64,000 bases of DNA, taken from contig CAJKQX010000002.1 of the NCBI GenBank assembly GCA_905202125.1, forward strand, positions 1 through 64,000. The letters are read 5' to 3'. Positions within the stretch are counted from its first letter, which is position 1; each line of letters begins with the position of its first letter. The notes under the pieces were generated by a model. That model searched no databases. It had not been told where the DNA came from and worked only from the letters and a program-made list of their open reading frames with translations. Shown piece by piece: positions 1-8,169 of this stretch. A program made the position numbers and the translations under genes. This DNA comes from an uncultured Prevotella sp. (GTDB taxonomy: Bacteria > Bacteroidota > Bacteroidia > Bacteroidales > Bacteroidaceae).

Positions 1-299
1 CGTTCTTATCTCAATATAATGTCAAAGGTTGGGCATCGTATGAAAAATATCCTTACACCCCCGGAGATAGTTGCGTATTCTTAATTATCTCGACGTATGC
101 GAGGCTCAAAATTAACATTTCACTCCAAATTTCGGTAGATGTGTATTCTTAATTATCTCCCCCCCCCCTCACGGATTCCGGTATCTCAAAAATGGTTCAT
201 TACTCCAAAATAAAATTGATAAAGATGAGAGATTTGTATAAGTGTCGGTGTAGGGCCGCAACCTCCGAGTCATTGATTTTTTTATAAACTTAAGATTTT
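1..299. other. AT-rich spacer with a 17-base direct repeat and a C tract
   Basis: No convincing gene is seen. The sequence GTATTCTTAATTATCTC occurs twice exactly, at 75-91 and 143-159, in the same orientation. The second copy runs straight into a run of ten C residues (159-168). A frame open from base 3 to about 152 could be the tail of a gene lying to the left, but its second half reads through the repeat and its composition is poor, so it is not called. Confidence 0.5.
75..159 (+). repeat. pair of 17-base direct repeats
   Basis: Two identical copies of GTATTCTTAATTATCTC start 68 bases apart (75 and 143). Similar bases lie just upstream of each copy (GGAGATAGTTGC and GGTAGATGT), so the repeated unit may be somewhat longer but degenerate. 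No gene is associated. The pair could be paired protein sites or the remnant of a mobile element; the sequence does not decide. Confidence 0.7.
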
Positions 300-331
300 T
301 TTGGTCAATTGATATATTTGCCGTACCTTTG
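300..331 (+). promoter_or_regulatory. promoter of the thiamine operon
   Basis: TTTG at 300-303 and TACCTTTG at 324-331 are separated by 20 bases, an exact fit to the Bacteroidetes -33/-7 consensus. Transcription would begin just before the TPP aptamer. Confidence 0.85.
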
Positions 332-349
332 CGTCCGATTTGCAAGGAG

Positions 350-430
350 CAAATTAAGGGGTGCCGGATATTTCCGGCTGAGATCATACCCTCTGACCAG
401 ATCCGGTTAGTACCGGCGTTGGGAAAAGGC
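350..430 (+). ncRNA. TPP riboswitch (THI element) aptamer
   Basis: The conserved blocks of the THI box are present in order: GGGGTGCC at 358-365, GGCTGAGA at 376-383, ATACCC at 386-391, then CTGACCAGATCCGG with TACCGGCGTTGGGAA (393-425). These form the two sensor arms that bind the pyrimidine and pyrophosphate of thiamine pyrophosphate. It lies between the promoter and the receptor gene. With the terminator directly after it, it should shut the operon off when TPP is plentiful. Confidence 0.93.
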
Positions 431-464
431 AACAATAAGAGCCCCTTATTGTTTATTTTTTTTA
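431..464 (+). terminator. intrinsic terminator of the TPP riboswitch
   Basis: A 9-base-pair stem AACAATAAG (431-439) with CTTATTGTT (445-453), a 5-base loop, and a T-rich run at 454-464. It sits between the aptamer and the start codon at 479, so it is an expression platform acting by attenuation. The bases CCCCTTA (442-448) are complementary to TAAGGGG (355-361) at the 5' side of the aptamer, a possible antiterminator pairing (inference). Confidence 0.85.
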
Positions 465-478
465 ATCAAAAAGTCATA

Positions 479-2785
479 ATGAAAAAATCAGTTTTACTCA
501 TTGCGGCAATAGGATGTGCGGCAGTAGTAAATGCGGCAGGTCCCAAAGGTGAAAAGTTGGACACACTGAAGACCTATGAGTTGCAACGTGTGCAGGTGGT
601 TTCGACCCGAGCCAACAAGAAAACTCCGGTGGCTTACTCGGACATGAGCAAGCAACAGCTCCAGACCATCAACTATGGTAAGGACATACCCAGCCTGCTC
701 AATTTCATGCCTTCGGTCACAATATCTTCCGATGCTGGTACGGGCATCGGTTACAGCGCCATCCATGTGCGAGGCACCGACCCCACACGTATCAACGTGA
801 CGGCCAACGGCATACCCGTGAACGATGCCGAGAGCAGCCAGCTCTATTGGGTCAACATCAACGACTTCGCATCCAACCTCGAGTCGGTGCAGGTGCAGCG
901 CGGAGTGGGTACGTCTACCAATGGTGCAGGAGCGTTCGGTGCCACAGTCAACATGCTGACCGACAATATCAGTCTGAAGCCTTACGGATCGATCGACCTG
1001 TCGGCCGGCACGTACGGCACACATAAGGAGACCTTCCGCTTCGGCACCGGTCTGCTGGGCGGTCACTGGGCTTTTCAGGGACGACTGTCCAATATCGGCA
1101 GCGACGGTTTTATCGATCGTGCCGAGTCCAAGCTCAATTCCTATTTCCTGCAGGGTGGATATTTCTCGGACAATGCCGTGGTCAAGTTCATCACCTACAA
1201 CGGAACCGAGAAGACATATATGGCATGGGACTATGCCTCCAAAGCCGACATGGCCAAATACGGCCGCACTTACAACCCCAGTGGCATGTATATCGATGAG
1301 AATGGCAACGTGGCCCATTACAAGAACCAGACCGACAATTATCATCAGCAAAACTATCAGTTGATCTGGAACCAATACATCAACAACGCACTCAAGCTTA
1401 ATGTGGCTCTGCACTACACCCGCGGTGACGGATACTACGAGCAGATGAAGGAAGACCAGAAGCTCTTCAAGTATCTCATGACCGACAACAGTAAGGTTAG
1501 AAGCAATCTCGTGCGTCAGAAGAAAATGCTCAACGACTTCTATGGAGCGATTGCATCGTTGGACTACGACAATCACAACGGTCTGGCTGCTACCATCGGC
1601 GGAGGTTGGAACAAGTATGATGGCGACCACTTCGGCAAGGTGCTTTGGGCCGGAAGCCCATACCGTTGGGTGGATGATGTCAAAGAGTATTATGCCGGAC
1701 CGATAGCTGTCAACCCCGACCATGAGTATTATCGCAATAATGCCAGGAAGACAGACGGCAACGTGTATGCCAAAGTGAATTATGAGTTTCTGCCCGGGCT
1801 GAGCGTCTTCGCCGACTTGCAGTATCGCCATGTGGGCTACAAGATGAACGGCTCCTCGCAGGAGTTTGACGACAACAACGCCCAGCGCCCGTTGGTGCTC
1901 GACCGCAAATACGATTTCTTCAATCCCAAGTTCGGACTTGTCTACAATATCTCGCCCGCACACACCGTATATGCTTCGTATGCCATAGCCCACAAGGAAC
2001 CTACGCGCAACGACTTTGAGGACATGATGGCCGAGACCGAGTCGGTGGATCCCAAGCAGGAACGTCTCAACGATTTCGAACTGGGCTACAAGTATCAGAG
2101 CTCGGTGTTCAATGCCGGTGTCAATTTCTACTACATGGATTACGACAACCAGTTTGTGCTCACCGGAGCCCAGGACTCCAACGGCGAGATGGTTGCCCGC
2201 AATATCAAGGACAGCTATCGTATGGGTGTCGAACTCATGGCCGGTCTCCGTCCGTTCAAAGGTTTCGAGTGGGATATCAATGCCACATGGAGCAAGAACC
2301 GCGCAAAGAATATGAATGTGACAGTGATCAACGAAGACTGGAGCCAGTCGTATGCCAACGTGGGAACTACCAAACTGGCATATTCGCCCGACTTCATACT
2401 CAACAACGTGTTCACCTATGAGTACAAGGGACTGAGGGCATCGCTCATGAGCAAGTATGTGAGCGAACAGAATATGACCAACTCCGGTTTCAAAAAGTAT
2501 CTCAACACCGACGGCAAGACATACACCAGCGCCGTGATAGATGCCATGTTCGTGAGCGATCTCGACCTTTCCTACACCTTCAAATTGCGTGGTCTCAAGA
2601 GCGCCACAGTGGGTGTGACCGTCTACAACGTGTTCAACGAGAGATATGAGAGCAACGGCAGCTGCTCGATGAATTTCCGCAACGACAACGGCACCATCAC
2701 CGCCTATGACGGAGGATGGGCCTGGTCCACATATTCGGCACAGGCTCCGACTCACTTCCTGGCCCATCTGTCAATCAATTTCTAA
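479..2785 (+). CDS. TonB-dependent outer membrane receptor, probable thiamine transporter
   Basis: A 768-residue outer membrane receptor that should bring thiamine or a phosphorylated form across the outer membrane using TonB energy. The start at 479 gives a clean signal peptide (MKKSVLLIAAIGCAAVVNAA); the reading frame is open further upstream, but that part would translate the riboswitch. A plug domain follows (about residues 45-180, with GYSAIHVRGTDPTRINVTAN and the VQVQRGVGTSTNGAGAFGAT segment), then a beta barrel ending in the aromatic LSINF. The substrate is inferred from the TPP riboswitch and from pnuT and thiamine pyrophosphokinase directly downstream (3-base gap), an arrangement known in Bacteroides. 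Confidence 0.9.
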   Translation: MKKSVLLIAAIGCAAVVNAAGPKGEKLDTLKTYELQRVQVVSTRANKKTPVAYSDMSKQQLQTINYGKDIPSLLNFMPSVTISSDAGTGIGYSAIHVRGTDPTRINVTANGIPVNDAESSQLYWVNINDFASNLESVQVQRGVGTSTNGAGAFGATVNMLTDNISLKPYGSIDLSAGTYGTHKETFRFGTGLLGGHWAFQGRLSNIGSDGFIDRAESKLNSYFLQGGYFSDNAVVKFITYNGTEKTYMAWDYASKADMAKYGRTYNPSGMYIDENGNVAHYKNQTDNYHQQNYQLIWNQYINNALKLNVALHYTRGDGYYEQMKEDQKLFKYLMTDNSKVRSNLVRQKKMLNDFYGAIASLDYDNHNGLAATIGGGWNKYDGDHFGKVLWAGSPYRWVDDVKEYYAGPIAVNPDHEYYRNNARKTDGNVYAKVNYEFLPGLSVFADLQYRHVGYKMNGSSQEFDDNNAQRPLVLDRKYDFFNPKFGLVYNISPAHTVYASYAIAHKEPTRNDFEDMMAETESVDPKQERLNDFELGYKYQSSVFNAGVNFYYMDYDNQFVLTGAQDSNGEMVARNIKDSYRMGVELMAGLRPFKGFEWDINATWSKNRAKNMNVTVINEDWSQSYANVGTTKLAYSPDFILNNVFTYEYKGLRASLMSKYVSEQNMTNSGFKKYLNTDGKTYTSAVIDAMFVSDLDLSYTFKLRGLKSATVGVTVYNVFNERYESNGSCSMNFRNDNGTITAYDGGWAWSTYSAQAPTHFLAHLSINF

Positions 2786-2788
2786 ATC

Positions 2789-3406
2789 ATGGATCAACTC
2801 ATCGCATTTATTGCCGACAACCAGCTGAGGATACTCGATATCCTCAGCACCGTTGTCGGCATTGTTTATATCATCCTGGAGTATCGAGCCAGCATCTGGC
2901 TCTGGCTCGTGGGACTGATAATGCCGCTCATAGATATCGTGCTCTACTATGACGCCGGGCTCTATGCCGACTTCGGCATGGCCATATACTATGCGCTCGC
3001 GGCGGCATACGGATTTGTGGCGTGGAAATATTTCAAGAACAAGGACGATAGCGCGAGCCGAGAAAAACCTATCACGCGCTATCCACGCCGATACGTGTTG
3101 CCGGCGATAGTGGTGTTTGGCGTGGCATGGGCGGCAATATATATCATATTGATAAGATTCACCGACTCCTCCGTACCCGTGTCCGACAGTTTTGTCAATG
3201 CACTTAGCATCGTGGGTCTGTGGGCGTTGGCTCGCAAGTATCTGGAGCAGTGGATAGTGTGGATTGTGGTCGACGTGTTCTGCTGTGTGCTTTATGCTTA
3301 CAAGGACATACCGTTCAAGGCCGGGCTTTATGGGGCTTATGCCGTGATAGCGGTGTTCGGTTTCATGAAATGGAAAAAGATGATTGACAATAGCGCCGAG
3401 ATATGA
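2789..3406 (+). CDS. pnuT: PnuT, inner-membrane thiamine transporter (PnuC family)
   Basis: A 205-residue protein of about seven membrane helices. It has the PnuC-family features of Trp and aromatic residues in the first helices (YIILEYRASIWLWLVG) and the C-terminal EQWIVWIVVDV and YAYKDIPFKAGLYG segments. PnuC members take up nicotinamide riboside, while the PnuT branch carries thiamine by facilitated diffusion with trapping by phosphorylation. Position between a TPP-riboswitch receptor and thiamine pyrophosphokinase supports PnuT. It starts 3 bases after the receptor gene and its stop overlaps the next start by 4 bases (ATGA), so the genes are translationally coupled. Confidence 0.9.
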   Translation: MDQLIAFIADNQLRILDILSTVVGIVYIILEYRASIWLWLVGLIMPLIDIVLYYDAGLYADFGMAIYYALAAAYGFVAWKYFKNKDDSASREKPITRYPRRYVLPAIVVFGVAWAAIYIILIRFTDSSVPVSDSFVNALSIVGLWALARKYLEQWIVWIVVDVFCCVLYAYKDIPFKAGLYGAYAVIAVFGFMKWKKMIDNSAEI

Positions 3407-4053
3407 CCGTTTATCCTTTGATATCAGAACGCTCGGTTTTCGATGCCGTGATATTATGCGACGGTGATTTTCCTCGGCATCTCATACCTCGTGGCATATT
3501 GGCCCGAGCGGCTTTTCTGTGTTGCTGCGACGATGCCGGACGGCGGGCGATGGATGAGGGCTTGACGCCCGATGTGATAGTGGGTGATTGTGACACGATG
3601 TCGCCGGAGTTTTATGATCGCCATCGCTCAATCATCTGTCGCATGGACGAGCAGGACGACAACGACCAGACTAAGGCCACGCGCTATTGTATAAGCCGCG
3701 GATTCAAGCATATCGCATATCTCGGAGCTACCGGCCGGCGCGAGGACCACACGCTTGCCAACATCTCACTCTTGTCAAGATATATGCGCGAGATGAGGCT
3801 GAGCCCGGTCATGATAACCGACCACGGTTGTTTCGTTCCGGCCTCAGGACACAGCGCCTTCGCCACGTTCGCCCGACAACAGGTAAGCATCTTCAACGTG
3901 TCGTGTACTACGTTGAGCGGCAAAGGACTGCGTTGGCAACCATATACGTACTCGGCCCTGTGGCAAGGTACGCTCAACGAGGCGACGGGTGATATGGTCG
4001 ATCTGGATGGTGATGGTGACTACCTTGTCTATCTCACTCACAATGCCAAGTGA
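3403..4053 (+). CDS. thiamine pyrophosphokinase
   Basis: A 216-residue enzyme that transfers pyrophosphate from ATP to thiamine to make TPP in the cytoplasm, trapping thiamine that enters through PnuT. Recognisable motifs are DVIVGDCDTMS (the GDxDS-like nucleotide/metal motif, about residues 60-70), DQTKATRY (the DxTD-like motif), and LGATGRREDHTLAN, which matches the conserved GGRxDH segment. The C-terminal part has the beta-sandwich thiamine-binding domain (KGLRWQPYTY). The start overlaps the pnuT stop. It completes a three-gene salvage operon; no thiamine biosynthesis genes are in the window. Confidence 0.92.
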   Translation: MTVYPLISERSVFDAVILCDGDFPRHLIPRGILARAAFLCCCDDAGRRAMDEGLTPDVIVGDCDTMSPEFYDRHRSIICRMDEQDDNDQTKATRYCISRGFKHIAYLGATGRREDHTLANISLLSRYMREMRLSPVMITDHGCFVPASGHSAFATFARQQVSIFNVSCTTLSGKGLRWQPYTYSALWQGTLNEATGDMVDLDGDGDYLVYLTHNAK

Positions 4054-4121
4054 CATCGCACCGGCCGAAGGCTTGGGAGTGGCACAGGATGAATTCTGTA
4101 AGAATGTGACTCCGACGAATA

Positions 4122-4153
4122 TTTGTACAGGAGATATTCTTTTATTAATTTTG
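4122..4153 (+). promoter_or_regulatory. promoter of the second TonB receptor
   Basis: TTTG at 4122-4125 and TAATTTTG at 4146-4153 with a 20-base spacer match the Bacteroidetes promoter. It starts 69 bases after the thiamine operon ends, so the next gene is a separate unit with a short leader. Confidence 0.8.
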
Positions 4154-4181
4154 CAGCGTTTTTTTTTAATAATAATTTTTT

Positions 4182-6212
4182 ATGAACCAGCAAAGATTCA
4201 ACATGCGCGGTATCCTGCATTTCAAGCATTTCACCCGCAAGGGCTACGCCTTGTTCAGCAGTCTTGGCCGTGAGGTAATCATCTGCACACTGAGTGTCAC
4301 AGTGCTGACACATGCCAAAGCCGATGGCATCAGTGTGTGCGATGAGCTCGGACAAGACTCGTTGACGCATCAGGAGGTGAAGCTCGACGAGGTGATTGTG
4401 ACAGGATCGAGGGCGCCGCTGACCGCCTTGCAGTCAGCAAAGATTGTCTCTGTCATTACCCGTGACGACATCAATCGTGCGGCGGCAGAGAGTGTTAACG
4501 ACTTATTGAAGACAGCCATCGGCGTTGATGTCCGGCAACGCGGCGGCTTTGGAGTACAGACGGACATTTCTATCAATGGAGGAACATTTGATCAGATAAC
4601 CATTCTATTGAACGGTGTGAACATATCAAATCCTCAAACAGGCCATAATGCAGCCGATTTTCCTGTTTCTTTATCCGACATCGAGCGCATCGAGATTCTC
4701 GAAGGTGCCTCGGCAAGAGTGTTTGGTAGTTCGGCATTCAACGGTGCAGTCAACATAGTGACGAAGAAAGACAATGTCAGCAACGTGCAGATCGATGCTG
4801 AAGGTGGTTCGTTCGGATCGTTCGGTGGAGACGCGAGCGTCAATGTGACGAGTGGTGCGATCACCAACAGACTCTCCGGCGGATACACGCAAAGCGATGG
4901 CGGCACACGCAATAGCGACTTCAAACGGCGTCGGATGTACTATCAGGGCGACCTCCAATCAAAGCATATCAACATGCAATGGCAGGCGGGACTGTCGTCG
5001 CTGGATTATGGTGCCAGCACGTTTTACAGTGCCAAATATGACAATCAGTATGAAGAGCTGAGGCGGTTCATTTCTTCCGTTCAGGCCGACATCATGCCCG
5101 GTACGGACCGGAGGATTGTTCTCTCGCCATCGTTGTACTGGCAGCGCAACATCGACCATTATCAGTTGATACGCGGCATGGAAGGTGCGGCCAACGGCGA
5201 GAACTATCATCGCACCGATGTTTACGGTGCGGCGTTGAATATGCACCTCACATGGATGCTCGGCAGGACGTCCTTCGGCGGCGACATACGAAAGGAATAT
5301 ATCATAAGTACAGCTTTGGGCGAGACTCTCGCCGAGGATGAATGGAAAGGCATACATGGCTCGGACAGGATGTACGACCATCGTGGAGACAGAACCAATA
5401 CGAGCCTTTTTGTCGAGCATAACGTATTGTTGGGCGGATTCACTTTGTCGGCCGGTATGCTGGCAAACAGGAATACAGGTCTGGACAGAGATTTCCGCTT
5501 TTATCCGGGTGTGGATATGAGCTATCGGCCCAATGACCATTGGAAATTCCATATATCATGGAACAAGGCTCTGAGGGTTCCCACCTACACCGATATTTAC
5601 ATTCAGAATGCCGTGCAACAGGGCGACAATCATCTTAAACCGGAGCGCAACTCGATGTTCAAAATGGGTGGGCGATACCGTTGCAATGGCATTGAAGCTG
5701 TGGTGAACGGTTTTTACAGTCGTGGAAAAGACATGATAGACTGGGTCTACGAGACTGATGCAAGCACAAAATATCATGCCATGAATATCGGCAAACTGGA
5801 CAATATGGGCATCGCTGCGGACATCACATTGCATCCCTACGAACTCTGGGGCAATTTCTTTGTGACCCGTGTGAAAGTGGGTTACGCCTTTATTCATCAG
5901 AAGCATGAAACAGAGCACAGCATATTCCGTTCGCTTTATGCTCTGGAATATCTTCGTCATAAATTCACGGCGCAGGTGGATCATCGCCTTTGGCGACAAC
6001 TGTCGGCGGCCTGGACGCTGAGATGGCAACAGCGTATGAACGGCTTTCATCCTTACACCAAGATCGATGCCAAACTCATGTGGAACGCCGATAAATACAA
6101 TGTGTATCTCAAAGCCGATAATATCACGGCCCATCGGTATTATGACATAGGCGGAGTGTTGCAGCCGGGATTGTGGGTTATGGTCGGCGGCAGTGTGCGT
6201 CTGAATCTCTAA
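4182..6212 (+). CDS. TonB-dependent receptor, ligand unknown
   Basis: A 676-residue outer membrane receptor. A long N-terminal leader with a hydrophobic stretch (VIICTLSVTVLTHAKA) precedes a TonB box region around LDEVIVTGSRAP (about residues 69-80). The plug holds INGGTFDQITILLNGVNIS, NPQTGHNAADFPVS and the IEILEGASARVFGSSAFNGA segment, then a 22-strand type barrel ends in VRLNL. The NPQTGH loop and overall length resemble BtuB-like cobalamin or siderophore receptors. There is no room for a cobalamin riboswitch in the short leader, and no ABC transporter is beside it, so the ligand is not assigned. It converges on dnaA. Confidence 0.85.
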   Translation: MNQQRFNMRGILHFKHFTRKGYALFSSLGREVIICTLSVTVLTHAKADGISVCDELGQDSLTHQEVKLDEVIVTGSRAPLTALQSAKIVSVITRDDINRAAAESVNDLLKTAIGVDVRQRGGFGVQTDISINGGTFDQITILLNGVNISNPQTGHNAADFPVSLSDIERIEILEGASARVFGSSAFNGAVNIVTKKDNVSNVQIDAEGGSFGSFGGDASVNVTSGAITNRLSGGYTQSDGGTRNSDFKRRRMYYQGDLQSKHINMQWQAGLSSLDYGASTFYSAKYDNQYEELRRFISSVQADIMPGTDRRIVLSPSLYWQRNIDHYQLIRGMEGAANGENYHRTDVYGAALNMHLTWMLGRTSFGGDIRKEYIISTALGETLAEDEWKGIHGSDRMYDHRGDRTNTSLFVEHNVLLGGFTLSAGMLANRNTGLDRDFRFYPGVDMSYRPNDHWKFHISWNKALRVPTYTDIYIQNAVQQGDNHLKPERNSMFKMGGRYRCNGIEAVVNGFYSRGKDMIDWVYETDASTKYHAMNIGKLDNMGIAADITLHPYELWGNFFVTRVKVGYAFIHQKHETEHSIFRSLYALEYLRHKFTAQVDHRLWRQLSAAWTLRWQQRMNGFHPYTKIDAKLMWNADKYNVYLKADNITAHRYYDIGGVLQPGLWVMVGGSVRLNL

Positions 6213-6236
6213 TCTGAAATTCCCATACGACAAAAT

Positions 6237-6299
6237 ATTCCCCATTGTCCGGTCAGACTGTCTCTTCTACAGACTGACATCAATCCGGACAATGGGAAT
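6237..6299. repeat. long imperfect hairpin
   Basis: Arms ATTCCCCATTGTCCGG (6237-6252) and CCGGACAATGGGAAT (6285-6299) pair over 15 bases with one bulged C. The inner part (GTCAG-CTGT with ACAG-CTGAC) extends the stem with one mismatch. It lies just after the TonB receptor stop. Confidence 0.8.
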
Positions 6300-6406
6300 A
6301 TCTTATTCTTTGAACCCAAATCGTCATTAGACCGACAATGGGCATAAATGTTAGTTTTCGTATTGTCTGTTCACGTGTTTTGGGCTCCTAATTGTCGTCT
6401 TGCTTC

Positions 6407-6449
6407 CCGTATTGTCTCGCCATAGCCCGCTATGCCTTCGACAATACGG
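6407..6449. repeat. hairpin sharing the ATTGTC core
   Basis: Arms CCGTATTGTC (6407-6416) and GACAATACGG (6440-6449) are perfect complements. An inner CATAGC/GCTATG pair (6421-6434) can extend the structure. It shares its ATTGTC core with the hairpin at 6237. Confidence 0.8.
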
Positions 6450-6537
6450 TCGCAATACAACAAATATAATCTCCAAAACAGCCATGAACTCTAATGGCCG
6501 ATTCGGGTTGAATAATATGAAAAATCGTACGGGATGG

Positions 6538-7932
6538 TTAATTCTTGAGCTTTAACGAATTCTCAATGCTCACAATCTCGTCTGAGAAATTATGATCGAT
6601 CTTCATCCGTTGTTCCACCTGCGAGCAACTGTAAATCACGGTGGAGTGGTCGCGGCCTCCGATAAGCTTTCCTATGCGGCTTGCCGGCATCTTGGTGTAT
6701 TTCTGTGCGAGATATATTGCGACCTGTCTTGCCACCACATAGTCGCGCTTCCGGCTCCTGCTGTTCACTGCAGCGGGGGTAACGTTGTAGTGATTGCACA
6801 CGTTTTCCAATATGTCGTCCACGGTCAGAGGTTTGTCGTCAATCTTCACGGCGCGCTTGATGACACGCTCGGCCAGTTTCATGTTGATATTGCTATTGTA
6901 TACCACGCTGTACGCCATGAGCGAGTTTATCACTCCGTGCAGGTCGCGCACACTGCCGTTGGCGGTCTGTGCCACATACAGAATGACGTCATCCGGGATG
7001 CTGAGGCCATCGCGACGTATCTTGTTTTTCAATATATCGACACACAGTTGGATGTTCGGCTTCTCGAGCTCGGCTATCAGTCCGCACGAGAATCGGGTCA
7101 GCAGACGGTCGTTCATGCCTTTGAGCTCCACCGGTGCACGGTCGCTCGCGAGGATGATACGCTTGCCGTTGCGAAAGAGATGATTGAAAATATGGAAGAA
7201 AGTGTTTTGTGTGCCTTTCTTTTCTTCCCATTCCTGTATGTCGTCAACAATCAGAAGGTCTATGGTCTGATAGAAATTGATGAAATCGTTTATCTTGTTT
7301 TGCAGCACGGCATTGGTGTATTGCACCTCAAACAGACGTGCACTGATATACAGAACCCGTTTTTGCGGATACAGCTGTTTGGTCTGTACGCCGATGGCGT
7401 TGATAAGATGTGTCTTGCCGCAACCCGATGGACCGAAGATGAAGAATGGGTTGAACTGCATGTTTTGCGGATGCTCGGCAATGGCGAGACCCACCGAACG
7501 TGGCAGTTTGTTGCTTTCTCCTTCGATGTAATTGCGGAATGTCTGATGTATGTCTAATTGCGGATTGAGCTGTTGCGGGGCTTTTGTGGTGTTGGTTTGG
7601 GATTTAGTCTTATTGTCGTTGGGTATTTCCGGCATTCCGGGAGGATCGGAAGGAATCTCCGTACCTTTCTTTCCGTTGTCGGTCACACGATACGTCAGTT
7701 TCACGTCATTGCAGAAAGTGCGTGTCAGCACTTTTGTGAGCAACTCCACGTGGTTCTGTTCCAGCACTTCATATACAAATCGGTCAACCTGCACCAAGAC
7801 GGTCTTTGTCTCGGCGTTGTATGATTTGAATATTATCGGTTCAAACCAGGCGTGGTATTGTTGCTCTGTGACACTCTCGCGGATAAGCGTAAGGCACTGG
7901 TCCCAAAGAGCATTAGGACTTGTCTTATTCAT
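6538..7932 (-). CDS. dnaA: chromosomal replication initiator DnaA
   Basis: A 464-residue initiator that binds DnaA boxes and opens the origin. Domain I is at residues 1-80 (WDQCLTLIRESVTEQQYHAWF). A Gln/Pro/Thr-rich linker follows (about 95-130). The AAA+ domain has Walker A FGPSGCGKTHL (about 166-176) and Walker B LLIVDDIQ. The C-terminal helix-turn-helix domain carries the signature VVARQVAIYLAQKYT and GGRDHSTVIY. Length is normal for Bacteroidetes. It is a single-gene unit with a strong promoter. No DnaA-box cluster (TTATCCACA) was seen on either side, so the origin is not placed here. Confidence 0.97.
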   Translation of the reverse strand: MNKTSPNALWDQCLTLIRESVTEQQYHAWFEPIIFKSYNAETKTVLVQVDRFVYEVLEQNHVELLTKVLTRTFCNDVKLTYRVTDNGKKGTEIPSDPPGMPEIPNDNKTKSQTNTTKAPQQLNPQLDIHQTFRNYIEGESNKLPRSVGLAIAEHPQNMQFNPFFIFGPSGCGKTHLINAIGVQTKQLYPQKRVLYISARLFEVQYTNAVLQNKINDFINFYQTIDLLIVDDIQEWEEKKGTQNTFFHIFNHLFRNGKRIILASDRAPVELKGMNDRLLTRFSCGLIAELEKPNIQLCVDILKNKIRRDGLSIPDDVILYVAQTANGSVRDLHGVINSLMAYSVVYNSNINMKLAERVIKRAVKIDDKPLTVDDILENVCNHYNVTPAAVNSRSRKRDYVVARQVAIYLAQKYTKMPASRIGKLIGGRDHSTVIYSCSQVEQRMKIDHNFSDEIVSIENSLKLKN

Positions 7933-7987
7933 TAAAAATGGCCCGTTATATTAAGTCTATTGATGTTTTTCTAATTTGTTTGAATTG

Positions 7988-8019
7988 CAAAAATAAGAAA
8001 TAATTTTGTAATAGACAAA
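7988..8019 (-). promoter_or_regulatory. dnaA promoter
   Basis: On the minus strand, TTTG (8016-8019) and TATTTTTG (7988-7995) are 20 bases apart, matching the Bacteroidetes promoter. It gives a leader of about 50 bases before dnaA. Confidence 0.8.
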
Positions 8020-8078
8020 AACTTTTTTCATGCCGATATGGCTCCTTTTACCGTATGTGTTGATTATCTGATACTTAT

Positions 8079-8115
8079 AAAAAACAGGTTTTCATTTTAT
8101 CGAAATGAAAACCTG
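8079..8115 (-). terminator. terminator after the MCE gene
   Basis: A 13-base-pair stem, CAGGTTTTCATTT (8085-8097) with AAATGAAAACCTG (8103-8115), with a 5-base loop. On the minus strand it is followed by a T run (8079-8084). It closes the amidase-MCE transcription unit. Confidence 0.85.
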
Positions 8116-8169
8116 CTTTGCCGATACCGTTGACACGGTTTTGCCGGATGATGTTTATGTATGTATCGA

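Larger units (their letters stand above)
6213..6537. other. spacer between two convergent genes with large hairpins and ATTGTC repeats
   Basis: No gene is seen in these 325 bases. Two strong inverted repeats (6237-6299 and 6407-6449) and scattered copies of ATTGTC or its complement GACAAT (near 6244, 6288, 6333, 6363, 6391, 6411 and 6440) fill the first 240 bases. The hairpins probably end transcription from both sides, although neither carries a clear T run. Confidence 0.7.

Noticed and set aside
3..152. Possible 3' end of a gene entering from the left edge
   Set aside because: The frame is open but no motif is recognised, the second half is AT-rich and crosses the direct repeat, and no terminator follows.
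329..478. Upstream extension of the thiamine receptor reading frame
   Set aside because: These 50 codons would translate the TPP aptamer and the terminator. The Met at 479 starts a normal signal peptide.
494..2767. A 757-codon open frame on the minus strand opposite the thiamine receptor
   Set aside because: It is the mirror of a strongly supported receptor gene; its protein has no recognisable domain and it lacks a promoter or leader. Long antisense frames are common here because of codon use.
4054..4181. Cobalamin riboswitch for the second TonB receptor
   Set aside because: The leader after the promoter is under 30 bases, and no B12-box is visible in the spacer.
6213..8169. Replication origin at dnaA
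   Set aside because: No cluster of TTATCCACA-type boxes or AT-rich unwinding region was seen on either side of dnaA. In Bacteroidetes dnaA is not always at the origin.
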